The notes under the pieces are model-generated. The model was not told the DNA's origin. It ran no database searches and saw only the letters and a program-made list of their open reading frames with translations. The position numbers and the translations under genes were made by a program. A stretch of DNA of 64,000 nt from assembly GCA_010015745.1 (NCBI GenBank), contig ML978181.1:244868-308867 (forward strand). The letters run 5' to 3'. Positions 42,582 through 53,294 of this stretch are shown piece after piece. This stretch comes from Setomelanomma holmii (lineage: Eukaryota > Ascomycota > Dothideomycetes > Pleosporales > Phaeosphaeriaceae). Numbering within the stretch: the first letter of the stretch is position 1; each line of letters opens with the position of its first letter.

Positions 42582-43854
42582 TTGTAAACTTCAATCGCAG
42601 GGAAGCAAGCTGTGGAATGGAGGGCAGATAGTTGGTGGTCGGGAAGTGGAGGAGCAGAGAAGAGAGATTGTGAAGAAATCTTGGTTGATGGAAGGTGCGA
42701 CAAAGTGTTGAAAATCGCGCGAGAAGGAAAGGGATAGCACTTTGAGCAGAAGCGAATATGGGGAAGATGAAAGAGTCTTGAATGTTAAGGTGACGCACTT
42801 TTACCTTGAAGCGCTGCTGATTTCGAGCCACTCGCAGCGCGTTGTGAGGAAGTCCGTGTCGCAGCTTTCACCGCGGCAGGTCTATCCAGAACGGCGACAA
42901 ACGCTCCACTCGCATATTTACCAGTTTCGCGATCGTACATGCTACAATCAGGAACTTCCGTTCGTGAAACTGCGTGCAACTTACATCCTGACGGGCAGCC
43001 GGCGGACACTTTCAAAGCGAAACGACGCATTCAAAGGGCGCGCTCTGTATGTGCGCATATTCTCAATTGCTGTGCGCTACGGGGGTCTCGGCGTATCACC
43101 CGTTGTCTCAGTCTTGTGTACATTGAATCTCAGGGTGATCTGGCCGAGGCGTGGTGGTTCTCGACGTGTCAAAATGAATACGTTCTGCACGTAGTTACGT
43201 CATCCGACACAGTGCACCCTACAGCTCTGTTCATCCTTGCGAAATAGCCATCATCTCGCAACCTTGCAGACAACAATCTCCAACAAGATCTCACGGAAGC
43301 TGAGCGCAGTCTACAATCCTGCGCACTCATCTCCTACATAACGCGGCAGCTTAGGTAGATAGTTATCAGGCGGAACGTACTCGATACATCCCAGCCAGCC
43401 CCGACACGAATAGCAGCCGGTCCGAATATGTTGACAGCGCTTTGACTTGCTTCAATTCCTCCGATCAAGATCGCAACAGCAACATGAGACTTGGAGACAA
43501 GTCATTGTAGGCTAATATCAACATGCAACGTCTACTGTAGGGCCGTCACTAGACCTTCCCTGGCTCCCACGCTCCTGAGCGTGCATAATCCGAAGCGGCA
43601 ATGCAAAGCGGTCCTTCCTTCAATGCTTTCCGCATCGAAAATTGTTACTTCTGGAATAAATATTAGTTGAGGGTCGAACTTCACACATCACCCGTGGAAG
43701 ATTTCATCTAGACGCTGAATACCTGTGGAGCCATAGACTGAATTCGACATTCACTCACACTGACATTATGCGTACACGATTTGGAGGTGACAAGCGTCGC
43801 CATTGGATGATGCTTCCATTGAAAATAGAAGACCAACCCAGAATAAAACGCTTC
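42582..43854. other. Intergenic, no gene seen
   Basis: 1.3 kb. A 150-codon plus frame at 42742-43194 has no motif and overlaps a minus frame. I regard it as non-coding, with the promoter of the Ser/Pro-rich protein at its left edge. Confidence 0.4.
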
Positions 43855-44817
43855 TTACCACGACGTGTCCATAGAATCCTCATCATCCGGAAAGACATCA
43901 ACATCAGCGACATCAGCCGTATGTGGAGCATATGCAACTCTACGCCTCTCGTCCAGTTGCTTCCGAGTCCTCGCCAAGACCACACTCGTCGGCACCTCAT
44001 GCCCATCGACCTTCTCCTTCATCTTCCTCGCATACAACTACGCCTGAATCATATCCAAACCATACCAGTCAATCGTGGTCTGCGCCGTATTATCTACATC
44101 CTCATCCTCCAGCGCCCATCCTTCGGTTCCGCACTTCAAACCGAGACCTTCATCTTTCAAGTGCACCGCATCAAAATCTCCTACAACAAACCGCCGCTTT
44201 GCATAATCGACGAATATATTGTCAGGCTTTATATGGCAGTGCACAAAGCCGAGGCTATGTAGACGCGCAACACCAGTAGAAATGTCGCGCAGACACGCAG
44301 GGGACATCGACGGAATCAATATACCCATCGTCGAGGAGGTCGAATAACATACTGTCGTACTTGTCGAATACTAACGCGGTAACTAGACTTTGTTCGACAA
44401 CGACACCGTGGTATTGACATACATTCGCATGCGGATGTAGTCACAGGTATTCGCATGTTTAATCTCACGAGCAATGACGTCGCTGCGCGACGGTTGCTCG
44501 AATAGCTGCGTGCCCAGTGCGAGGAGATCGAGTTTCTTCTCATAGGCAGTCGCATTCACGATCCGCGGCGCAACGGTCATTGTGGCTGCGTCGAAAGCAG
44601 GGTAGAGAAGTGTCTTGTCTATCCTATGTGGTGCGGCGTTCCATAGCCACGGATTCTGGACTTGGGCGTAGGATAGAGGTAGTGGGGTTCCTGCGTACCA
44701 GAGATCATTCCAGTGCTGAGATGTTTGGAGGAGGGCGCGTTGGACTTTGCCATAGACTTTGGACTGGTTGATGGTCAATGGGGTTTCTGACTGGGTTGAG
44801 AACATGGTTGATGGCAT
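43855..44817 (-). pseudogene. Protein-kinase-like pseudogene (copy 1)
   Basis: Kinase fold pieces in order: YEKKLDLLALGTQLF, IAREIKHAN; CQYHGVVVEQ, TALVFDKYDSMLFDLLDD; CLRDISTGVARLHSLGFVHCHIKPDNIFVD; FVVGDFDAV; IDWYGLDMIQA; then TAG (44038-44040) and LYARKMKEK to a stop at 43855. A 26-nt duplication (CATGCGAAT twice, near 44430-44480) shifts the frame, and a second shift near 44310 restores it. The HRD-loop Asp is His (HCHIKPDN), so catalysis would be lost even without the breaks. It is related to, and inverted relative to, the kinase at 45373-46395. Confidence 0.7.
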
Positions 44818-45372
44818 GTTGAGTGATCGGTGTGAAGAGAATAGGATGATACTCTGGAAGAGATGAAGAGAGGAACTATGTATGGCTGAGTGTGAATCCA
44901 AGGGACATTGTGTTACAATTATGTCGAGTGAGACCTTCGGTTGGCTCGTAGTGATTCGTACTATTTGCAAGACTCGTCAAGTATGACTTGGGTTGTCGCA
45001 CTGAGACAACATTTCTTGCCTTGTCGAAGCTGTAGAGCGATATCTGTGGATGTCGTAACATCTCTTGTGTGCCTTGGTCGGGTGAAGCCAGGACAGTGAT
45101 CTCTCATCAAGCGAGCTGAACCTGCCAATAAGCGGCTGCAATCAAGTTGTAAATGTACCGACAAGCTCGCTGATGTAAAGTGTATGGATAGCCAGGTCAC
45201 CTCTTCATGTAATTATCAAAGTGCTTTCACATCCAACATTTGAGTGCGGGCTGGATTTGTGACATAGCCAGTTCGCACGAAGGCCATAGCTATGCTCCTT
45301 TTGTTCCGCGTGTTCGTCCTCAAGAACCACGTTCTTCTTCTCGCACTCAGCGAACAGCGAGCCGGCTACTGA
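44818..45372. other. Divergent region between the kinase-like pair
   Basis: 555 nt between the two 5' ends. No gene seen; presumably both promoters. Confidence 0.4.
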
Positions 45373-46395
45373 TTGCCTTCGAACGTTATCAATTTCATCG
45401 CGATGCCAAACACCATGTTGAAGCTCGGGGTGCTTGGAGTCGAACTCGCCACTACAGTGCTGTCAGAGAAGCTCGCCTCACCGAAAATGAAGATCGTGGA
45501 CCACAGGAAGCTCATCAAAATAGGCGGCACGAACCCGAGAACGTGGGTCCTCGCAGTGCAGGACTTCCAACCTTACGTCGCTGCTAAAAAAGGCCACATC
45601 CCGGAGTCGCTCATGGACAGTGAAGACCCTTCGACTTGAATTGATGCGGTCTTATACTTCCCGCTCTGCCGTGTGAATCCAGCAAAGCTATATCCCAAAG
45701 CCATGAGGGAGTACCACCGCTTCTCGCCGCGCGACGGCGAGAAGTATTATAAGAAGCACCAAGACTTTCTCCCAATCGTCGTGGAAGAGGGAGATATGAG
45801 TCTCTTCAAAGAGGACCTGATCACGCGTCTTACAGTTCGTGAGATCAACGTTTGCGAGCTCATGCGCACCAATCCGCATACAAATGTCGCGAAGTACCGA
45901 GGCGCCGTTTGCCGGACACGGATGGAGTTCGACTATCGTGGCAAGAACCTCACTGTCCTCTTCGACACAGAGCGTGTATACAAACTCGTGTTCAAGAAAT
46001 ACGATTGTGACTTGTGGGATCTGGTCAAGGAAAGGGAGCAGTTTGATGCTCGTCACTGCCTCGAAAGCCTAGCGGCAGGTATTAAGCACTTCCATGCTCT
46101 TGGAGTAGTTCACTGCGATATCAAGCCGGATAATATTTTCGTTGACCTATCAGGAAAGAGACCAGTATTCGTGGTTGGTGATTTTGACAGCACGCAGATG
46201 ATCGGAGCGGTGTATAACTTGAAGGGCGGTGCGCGGGGCTGGGGTCGCAACAAGCGACATGGACACGATCTGGTGGAGAAAGATGACGATTGGTACGGCT
46301 TTCAAAATGTCAAGCAGTGGCTCATTCGCGAGACTGGAGCCAGGAGTAGAGATCTCGACGGGATTGGCAGAATATCGCGTGACTGGGTCGGATAA
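45373..46395 (+). pseudogene. Protein-kinase-like gene (copy 2) with one in-frame TGA
   Basis: One continuous frame of about 340 codons, broken only by TGA at 45637-45639. Upstream of it: KLGVLGVELATTVLSEKL, HRKLIKIGG. Downstream: IDAVLYFPLCRVNPAKLY, LTVREINVCELMR (alphaC-like), RVYKLVFKKYDCDLWDLVK (hinge), LAAGIKHFHALGVVHCDIKPDN (HRD loop with the catalytic Asp kept), FVVGDFDST (DFD in place of DFG), KDDDWYGFQNVKQ. In copy 1 the matching place reads HRID, so the stop replaces a conserved Arg (CGA to TGA). No Gly-rich loop is obvious, so this may be an atypical kinase even if expressed. A start downstream of the stop would still give the catalytic half. Confidence 0.65.
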
Positions 46396-46864
46396 CATAG
46401 TAAAAGAGACTTCATAAGTACATGGCCACTACATTATTATGTTGCACTTTGATACTGATAGCTTGTCAATGAATACCGCTATGTGATGGAGCTCCAATCA
46501 TGCGTCATCAATTGCGAGAGCGGATCGAGCGGAAGAGACGTATATCCACGGGTCACAGCCTCGTCTAAGCGTGAAGCTACGGAGCAGGTCTTCGCGAGAT
46601 ATGTGTGCGGGCTGGTGATGTGAGAAACGAATGACGGAGGTCTGAAGCAGCACGAGCAGACCTTAAATTTAGCTTGCAGGATGAACCGCCCGAAAACGGC
46701 CCACGCTCCATCATGGCGGTCGCGCCTCACGGAACATGAAACCACACGCTACCAGCGCACACGCGTTCGGGCCCCAGCTCGCACGCGTCTGTCTTTAATC
46801 TCAGACACTTTCCAACAGTAATACGACCCATGCTATAATTCATCTTCCCTGCCTATAAACTCAC
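46396..46864. promoter_or_regulatory. Upstream region of the UPF0303 gene
   Basis: 469 nt with no coding signal. CT/CA-rich leader sequence just before the ATG at 46865. Confidence 0.35.
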
Positions 46865-47470
46865 ATGTCGTCCACATTGCACCCCACTGCGCAGTCCACC
46901 TCGTCGTCCAATAATTCCTCCAAGATGCTCGACACGCTGCCCACACCGACCCAGAATCTCGCCGATCTTGCGCACGAGGAAAGAAGCTTCACATTCGCGC
47001 ATTTCACATGCGAACATGCGTGGGTCATCGGCAATATACTGCGGAATGCGCTAAGGACGGCTTCGGCATCCGCTGTCATACATATCTCGCTTGCGAGCCA
47101 GACGCTGTTCCACTCCCCATCGTTACCGGGCACGATGCCAGACGCCGAGAAATGGGTGGACAGGAAACGAAATACGGTTCTGAGATGGGGCCATTCCACG
47201 TGGTATATGAGCTGTCAATTCGAGGGAGACTACAAAAGGTTCGCTGAGCACAATGCCATGAGCGGGGACGAGTGGAGCAAATACACACTCGAGGGCGGCG
47301 GATATCCTGTCTTCGTCAAGGGCGTGGAGGGCGTGATCGGGTCGATTGTAGTTGTGGGCACAGAGATGGATGGAATGCAAGCCCATGGGGTAGTCGTGCG
47401 GGCTGTTGAGGAGTACAAGGATCTGAGAGAAGGCTTCAGAAGTCCAATGCGGAGCATGACGGTCAAATGA
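46865..47470 (+). CDS. UPF0303/DUF336 (HbpS-like) protein
   Basis: Single exon, 201 aa. Family features: FTFAHFTCEHAWVIGNILR, AVIHISLASQTLFHSPSLPG, DAEKWVDRKRNTVLRWGHS, YTLEGGGYPVFVKGVEGVIG and GVVVRAVEEY. Related to yeast YBR137W and bacterial HbpS/GlcG-like proteins. Family members are small oligomers; the yeast protein is linked to the Get4/5 pathway, and the function here is unknown. The first 20 Ser/Thr-rich residues may be extra, with M21 an alternative start. The gene ends 45 nt from the convergent protease-like gene. Confidence 0.88.
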   Translation: MSSTLHPTAQSTSSSNNSSKMLDTLPTPTQNLADLAHEERSFTFAHFTCEHAWVIGNILRNALRTASASAVIHISLASQTLFHSPSLPGTMPDAEKWVDRKRNTVLRWGHSTWYMSCQFEGDYKRFAEHNAMSGDEWSKYTLEGGGYPVFVKGVEGVIGSIVVVGTEMDGMQAHGVVVRAVEEYKDLREGFRSPMRSMTVK

Positions 47471-47515
47471 AATCTGGGACACGGAGAAAGAGCTATCCTA
47501 TACAACGCTTGAACG

Positions 47516-48799
47516 CTAAAGTACAGAGGAAGAGTTGTGCTGTACAGGTCGATAGCCAAACCGCCCTTCAATCGCGTCGAAGGCTATTGAGTAGCCATGA
47601 AGGAAATTCCGACCCGTGTTGAGGAACGGAGGGAAGCCAGACCTTCCTGGGACGACGAAATTGGGCTCGACGGATGAGGCTTCGCCTACGATGAAAGAGT
47701 AGGATATGTCTTGGCTGTCTGTAGCAAAGTTTACAGCTATCTTGGTGCCACGCTTGACGCGCTTCACCATCTTAGCATAGCCATGCTTATTTGGATTCCG
47801 GATTGTCACTGTTGGAAGAGATACCCCTTCATCCGCTCGAATATACATTTGTGCAATTCCTGTATCGATGAGAACAGCGCCACAATTGTTACCGTCGTCG
47901 TTGACACTGAAGCACATGGTCGGCATGGCCCAGTCCCTTCCGTCCTCAGCGTGCGTCCAACCTGGTTGCAAGCTTCCAAAAACGAAGCCTTTCGTATTGC
48001 TTGGCGTCAGCCCCAGCCGAACGCCTTTCGTGGTAAAAATATAGCCTGGTCGCATGGACTTCGTTGAGACTATTAACCCGTCAATGGCGACGATGTTCAA
48101 GAAAGGATTGACTCTGGGCGCTGCCATGGGCATTCCATCGCTTGGGTTATTTCTGCCGAACCCAACACCCATGTACGTGATGTTGGCCGTGTCTCTCTCT
48201 ATAGCCTTCTCACCATTGGGGCCAGGTGGGCATTCGAAGCTGTCTTCGCCCGGGATATACCACGGACACCGCCAGCTCTTATCCACTACCAGAACTGGCA
48301 CCCTGGCTATCGCATCCGATCCGTGATCACTACGAAAGCGCACAGGCAACTCGACAAGTCGACCGACATACAGGATCTTGCTACTTGTGAAGAAGTGATG
48401 TGCTGGCTCTCCAATGTTTGCGCTGATGTTTGGGAGGATAGGCGCACCGACCAGGAGACCTGTGGATCCGGTGTCTACCGGCATCTTGATTTTCACGCCT
48501 TCGATGATGCATAAGACTTGGGGGACATGTTTTGGACTGAATTTGTACACGAATGGTATGAAGATCGACTCGGTATGGTGTGATAGGCTGTCAGTCCCGG
48601 AATGCATGATATAGTCGTGCATGAAGGCGACATGAATGTTGTATATACATACGACCAGGACTGCGCAATATAGAATTGTGGAAATTCGTGGTGGTCTCCA
48701 GGCAGATGTTGAATGTCTGGTAGTCGTGGTATTGTCTGGCGATTTCTCAGTTTTATGGCCCTCGGATTTCATGGCTGTTTGTAGATGCGGAGACGCCAT
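47516..48799 (-). CDS. Membrane-anchored pepsin-like (A1) aspartic protease-like protein
   Basis: Single exon, 427 aa. Residues 41-60 form a signal anchor (type II membrane topology). Two aspartic motifs are seen: MPVDTGSTGLLV (D109) and AVLIDTGIAQMYI (D312), about 200 residues apart as in pepsin-like enzymes. The second lacks the usual Ser/Thr after DTG, and the flap Tyr region is unclear, so activity is uncertain. Other parts are YMGVGFGRN and LNTGRNFLHGYSIAFDAIEGRFGYRP, the typical pepsin-fold C-terminus. Several Cys could pair. Alternative start M10. It probably works in the secretory route or at the cell surface. Confidence 0.8.
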   Translation of the reverse strand: MASPHLQTAMKSEGHKTEKSPDNTTTTRHSTSAWRPPRISTILYCAVLVVCIYNIHVAFMHDYIMHSGTDSLSHHTESIFIPFVYKFSPKHVPQVLCIIEGVKIKMPVDTGSTGLLVGAPILPNISANIGEPAHHFFTSSKILYVGRLVELPVRFRSDHGSDAIARVPVLVVDKSWRCPWYIPGEDSFECPPGPNGEKAIERDTANITYMGVGFGRNNPSDGMPMAAPRVNPFLNIVAIDGLIVSTKSMRPGYIFTTKGVRLGLTPSNTKGFVFGSLQPGWTHAEDGRDWAMPTMCFSVNDDGNNCGAVLIDTGIAQMYIRADEGVSLPTVTIRNPNKHGYAKMVKRVKRGTKIAVNFATDSQDISYSFIVGEASSVEPNFVVPGRSGFPPFLNTGRNFLHGYSIAFDAIEGRFGYRPVQHNSSSVL

Positions 48800-49357
48800 A
48801 GAGCCGCGCTAGACGAAACACGTCAACAATGTGATCAAGCTTGAACATGAATGATCCCGTTCTTAGCTCTCCCACATGGCGTCTGAGAAGCGTGGCTGGT
48901 TACGTCAGCCCCGCAAAACGCGAGATGTGCTGGCCGCTTCTCCGCATTGAACGCCGACTCGCTCGACACCCTTCAATTCAAGGCCCATCACTCAGCGCAG
49001 CATGTGACGATCGTTCACGAATTCACGAGCACCAAGTGCTGTCTGACACTCTTCCCGAATTGTTCGCACCAAGTTCGCAGATCTCGCAGCCACGTGATGC
49101 TGCACGATGGGACGATGCAGCACGGTCTTGGCCCCGTAACCCTTGGTGGCTGCACAACCATGTCACCGCCATGACGGCAAAACGACCAACGTTGAAGAGG
49201 AGGATTTCATACTTGGATAATGGGTTCTAGCGAGCGACGCGACACATCTCGCTAATCTTGAGGTGTGCTTTCATCTCGAGTCAGATCGAACGAGACGACG
49301 CACCCCCCTCCGCGCCACACCAAAAGCGAGCGCACGCAACCAGAGCATGTAGCAAAC
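48800..49357. promoter_or_regulatory. Divergent promoter region
   Basis: 558 nt between the protease-like and ankyrin-CorA-like genes. An open frame at 48841-49230 has no motif. No factor site recognised. Confidence 0.4.
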
Positions 49358-52300
49358 ATGGGACGTTCACCCTCCCGATCCAGCGATGGCGGCGAACGCG
49401 TCGAACCGCGTCTTCTCAAGGCGATTGAAGATAAGAAGCATGAAGATGCCATTGCGATCATCGAGCAAGCGAAAGCCAAGACGCAGCCCGTCGACCACCT
49501 TTTGCGCATTGGATTGATGCGCGCAGCCGAGCGTGGGAACATATACATTGCCGAGTACCTCCTCAAGAGCGGCGCGAAGCCAGATGGCGCTCCAGGAGGC
49601 AGAGTGTCGCCTCTACTCAAAGCAATTGAGAAGAACCATGTCGGCATCGTACAATTGCTCCTCAAATTTGGAGGCAATGTGGATGTGCAAGACAAGCAGG
49701 GGCGAACCGCACTCATGACTGCGGCTTGGAAGAACCATTTCCACATCATGAGCGAGCTCCTGCGGTGCGGCGCAGATGTCAACAAGAAAGACAATACTGG
49801 GAGGAACATACTACACAACCTGGCAGCCGACAAACACTGCAACTGGGGGCGCGATGTTATCGCCGAGTTACTGCGGAGGGACAGCGCGATCGACGGACCC
49901 GATGGACAAGACTCGACCAAGAGGAGCCCTTTACACTGGGCAGCAAGTACAGGCAAGAAAGAGTTGTGTGAAATGCTGCTGAAGAGACCAAAACTGCCCA
50001 GGGCGAATGTCAATGCTGTGGAGGAGAGACAGAAGACAGCATTGCATTTGGCGGTAGCGCATGGCCGAGACGATATCATTGAGATGTTGCTTGTTTACGG
50101 CGCAGACGTCATGGCACGCAGCGACGGTGGATGGACTCCTCTGCATAACGTCTGTCAGCAGGGCAGTGCAAAGATCCTCAAAATACTCCTAACCGCCGGT
50201 GCAGATGTCAATACGAAATTGTTGACAGGAATGACACCCTTGCATGTGGCGGCTCAAGAAGGACATCTCGATATTGTGAAATGCTTGCTGGAAAGGAAGG
50301 ACATCAAACGCGCCGCACGAGACAAGTTCGGTATCACACCATTTCTGCATGCAGCGCAAAGCAAGAATCCTGCACGAAAGGACATCATCAACACTCTGGC
50401 GCCTTCTAACCAGGTCGATGCGCTGAGCGAGGATGCACTTGGTGCTACGAACGGATTCCATGCAACTATTGTCGACTTCGGCAACTTCCACAATAATAAT
50501 AAAGTTTCAAAAAAGACGGTCTTTGAACTACTCTATGGTCGGGACACTGTAAACTCCAGGAAGCCTGCAGTAAACATCCTACCCAACGACTCCAAAGCCA
50601 CGAGCTTTCGATGGATACATCTGCCTGCGAATAATATGGCCTGGGTCGAGGCATTACTGACCAAAGCTTTTATAGAAGAGGGCGCGAGCGATGTCGAGGG
50701 CTTCAAAGCTCTCGAAAGGTCTTTCAGTCATCAGCATCGCGGCCAGCAGACGCACTCTCATTTCATGAGGCCATTTTGTGCGAGTACACCGCGTGCTCCG
50801 AAGCACCATGATGAATCTGATCTCTCAGATGGTGGCGGCGAACCAGGTCCACCTCAAATTGTCGTCAACAGCGGCCTCGGCCTGAACCTCGATTCAGTGG
50901 CAGTTGCGCATGAAATCGGCCCACACCCGCCATTTCCTAGGACGCCTGTGCGGACGGGTACTGTAAGCACAGATCAGACCGATTGGACTCAAGGAAGCTC
51001 TGGCACTGCTACAGGAAAAGAAGGCAAGGGCAAGACGAAGGAGAAGACCAAGAAGTCATCTAAATGGGGTGGCTCGAAGCAGGCTGGAAAGCGCACAGGC
51101 GGCACCGACACTCCCACAAGACCGACAGATCACCAGGCGAGACGGCCGAACATGAGCTCGTCCTTACGAAGTAGTGGCCATCTGAGATCTCCTGGATCTC
51201 CTGGAAGAAAAGACCCCACTGCGGTAGCTAAGGGCAACATATTTGCATTTATGCCATACTTGCATTTCGAGACGGATCGCAAACGACAAGAAATGCAAGC
51301 TGCAATTACACGAGCAGAGCTCATCCGAGAGCGAGACAAGCACGAAGGTCGGATCATGAAACCAGTGATACAACGAGCGTCTACATACGATGAGATGCTG
51401 TTAAGAGCTCATCTTACTGGCTCTCAAGTTTCATTACATGTACGACGAACCCTGGACCAATTCTTTTACCATAACATTGATACTCAGTCACGAGATCGGG
51501 ATCAGGTCGTCTATCGGTACCAATGCAAGAGTGCCGAGGAACGAAGTGTTGACCCAAAAATCTTCATGGTTGACCAGCTCTGGATGTGGACGTTGGGGAA
51601 AGATCTCATCGTGACAGCCTTCCCACAACGATGGCAACAGCCGCGCAACGACCCGCTCAATGTGCTCGACGGGATCATAGAAGACATCAACAACAAGATA
51701 CGTGATCCAGTGCGCAATGTGTACGATCTCGCCTTGATCATCTCGAGCCGCTGCAGCGGCGTGTTCGATCGACATAAAATTGGTGATGAGGAGTATCAAT
51801 TCTTGGATATGTTCGAATCGAGTATCGGCGATGCCACCGAGATGGAGACCATGCTATTCAAGGAGTTCAACACAGCTTCGGCGCAAGCGTCCGCATGGCT
51901 ACAACATCATCGTCGACCAAATCGCTTCTCCAGGCATCTAGAAGCTGAGGGAAGACAACGCGAGCATCAAAATCGACGACACATGCCGCACCACACGCAC
52001 ACGCATGCTCTCACGGATCCACCGGTGAAGGAGGAGCAGTACAACTACAACGACAATTCGCATGCTCATGCGCCACTTTTCGTCGACAAGCTACTTGACA
52101 TCGGTGCTGAGACCGACCTTTTGGCCGAGATCAAAGACATTCGCGATGAGCTCAACATGATATCGAAAGTCCTCGAAGACCAGAAGAATGTGCTTCCGGA
52201 CCTGCAAGCTTCGATCACAGACATATATTCTGAAGAGCACAAGAATCAGAAGGAGATAAAGAGGCGATGTGCAGATATGCTAAAGACGATTGACACACAC

Positions 52301-53062
52301 ATCAGAGATCTAGAGCGCATGGACATCCAAGCCGAACGTATTTATAAGAGTATCACCGATCTGCTCGACCTCAAGCAAAAGCATGCCAACGCATTCGAGG
52401 CACGCTTCGCTCGTGACCAAGCCGCCGGGACCGCAAGGCAGAGCCAAACAATCATGGTTTTCACCATTGTCACCATTATCTTCCTTCCCCTATCCTTCAT
52501 CGCTGCACTGTTCACCATTAATATTCGAGAATTCCCACATCAGCCTGGCGGTAGCGAACCCTCGCTTCCCCTATCCTACGTCGCAAAATTCATGTTCGGC
52601 ATTGGCCTCGCCATTTCAATCCCATTCATCGCCATTGCACTTTCCTTCGACGCTATCGGTGACTTCTTCCACGAAGTGCGGCGACGCTTCCGAGATCGCC
52701 GTAATGGCCAAGCACAGCACCAGGACAACAACACCATGACTGTTTTCGATGATGATAAGATTGAATTTACGGTCGATATGCGCGCCCTCGAGCAAGCGCT
52801 CTCTGCTGGACGCAGCACGATGCGGCCGGATGGTAGGCGCAGTATTGAGAGCTACCTTAATCGTGGATATGGTGGAGGCTCGTCGTTATTGCCGGTGACG
52901 AGTCGGAGTACAATGCGTAGTGGTGGGAAAGGAGATGTGCATGTTAGTAATGGAAGGACTACAGTAAATGGGAGGCTCAGTGCGGAAGTACATTCGCCAG
53001 TTGAAAGGATAAGTACGGGGTTCAGGATGAGGGGCAGTGGCGATGTCGAGAGAGGCGCGTGA
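49358..53062 (+). CDS. Ankyrin-repeat protein with CorA-like membrane domain
   Basis: Single exon, about 1234 aa from MGRSPSRSS (an in-frame ATG at 49265 would add 31). Residues 25-340 hold eight or so ankyrin repeats (GRTALMTAAWKNHFHIMSEL; KTALHLAVAHGRDDIIEMLL; MTPLHVAAQEGHLDIVKCLL). A Ser/Lys-rich linker follows (about 450-620), then a CorA-type soluble domain (DQLWMWTLGKDLIVTAFPQRW; DLALIISSRC), a long coiled coil (LLAEIKDIRDELNMISKVLEDQ) and two membrane helices at about 1032-1055 and 1077-1098. The CorA GMN loop is replaced by FTINIREF, so Mg2+ transport is doubtful. Fungal NLR-like ankyrin-CorA proteins of this layout are known as a family of unclear function. Confidence 0.88.
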   Translation: MGRSPSRSSDGGERVEPRLLKAIEDKKHEDAIAIIEQAKAKTQPVDHLLRIGLMRAAERGNIYIAEYLLKSGAKPDGAPGGRVSPLLKAIEKNHVGIVQLLLKFGGNVDVQDKQGRTALMTAAWKNHFHIMSELLRCGADVNKKDNTGRNILHNLAADKHCNWGRDVIAELLRRDSAIDGPDGQDSTKRSPLHWAASTGKKELCEMLLKRPKLPRANVNAVEERQKTALHLAVAHGRDDIIEMLLVYGADVMARSDGGWTPLHNVCQQGSAKILKILLTAGADVNTKLLTGMTPLHVAAQEGHLDIVKCLLERKDIKRAARDKFGITPFLHAAQSKNPARKDIINTLAPSNQVDALSEDALGATNGFHATIVDFGNFHNNNKVSKKTVFELLYGRDTVNSRKPAVNILPNDSKATSFRWIHLPANNMAWVEALLTKAFIEEGASDVEGFKALERSFSHQHRGQQTHSHFMRPFCASTPRAPKHHDESDLSDGGGEPGPPQIVVNSGLGLNLDSVAVAHEIGPHPPFPRTPVRTGTVSTDQTDWTQGSSGTATGKEGKGKTKEKTKKSSKWGGSKQAGKRTGGTDTPTRPTDHQARRPNMSSSLRSSGHLRSPGSPGRKDPTAVAKGNIFAFMPYLHFETDRKRQEMQAAITRAELIRERDKHEGRIMKPVIQRASTYDEMLLRAHLTGSQVSLHVRRTLDQFFYHNIDTQSRDRDQVVYRYQCKSAEERSVDPKIFMVDQLWMWTLGKDLIVTAFPQRWQQPRNDPLNVLDGIIEDINNKIRDPVRNVYDLALIISSRCSGVFDRHKIGDEEYQFLDMFESSIGDATEMETMLFKEFNTASAQASAWLQHHRRPNRFSRHLEAEGRQREHQNRRHMPHHTHTHALTDPPVKEEQYNYNDNSHAHAPLFVDKLLDIGAETDLLAEIKDIRDELNMISKVLEDQKNVLPDLQASITDIYSEEHKNQKEIKRRCADMLKTIDTHIRDLERMDIQAERIYKSITDLLDLKQKHANAFEARFARDQAAGTARQSQTIMVFTIVTIIFLPLSFIAALFTINIREFPHQPGGSEPSLPLSYVAKFMFGIGLAISIPFIAIALSFDAIGDFFHEVRRRFRDRRNGQAQHQDNNTMTVFDDDKIEFTVDMRALEQALSAGRSTMRPDGRRSIESYLNRGYGGGSSLLPVTSRSTMRSGGKGDVHVSNGRTTVNGRLSAEVHSPVERISTGFRMRGSGDVERGA

Positions 53063-53294
53063 GGATAATCAGGATAGAAAAAAGTGTATGTCTCACTCCG
53101 ATGAGTTGACAGGTACCCCAATTACAACCTCTTCATATCACGTGCGCACGTGCGATCATTCGCCCCACCCACTGTAAACGGCGGAGAAGGATCCGCTCTC
53201 ACCATTTTCGATATCTCTAACTCGCAGAAAATTACCTCACGTCAAGAAAAGCAACGCACCTGATCAGTCGCAACCTCAAAGAACGACGAGCAGA

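Noticed and set aside
42742..43194. 150-codon plus-strand frame as a gene
   Set aside because: No domain, signal peptide or conserved pattern, and it competes with a minus frame of equal quality.
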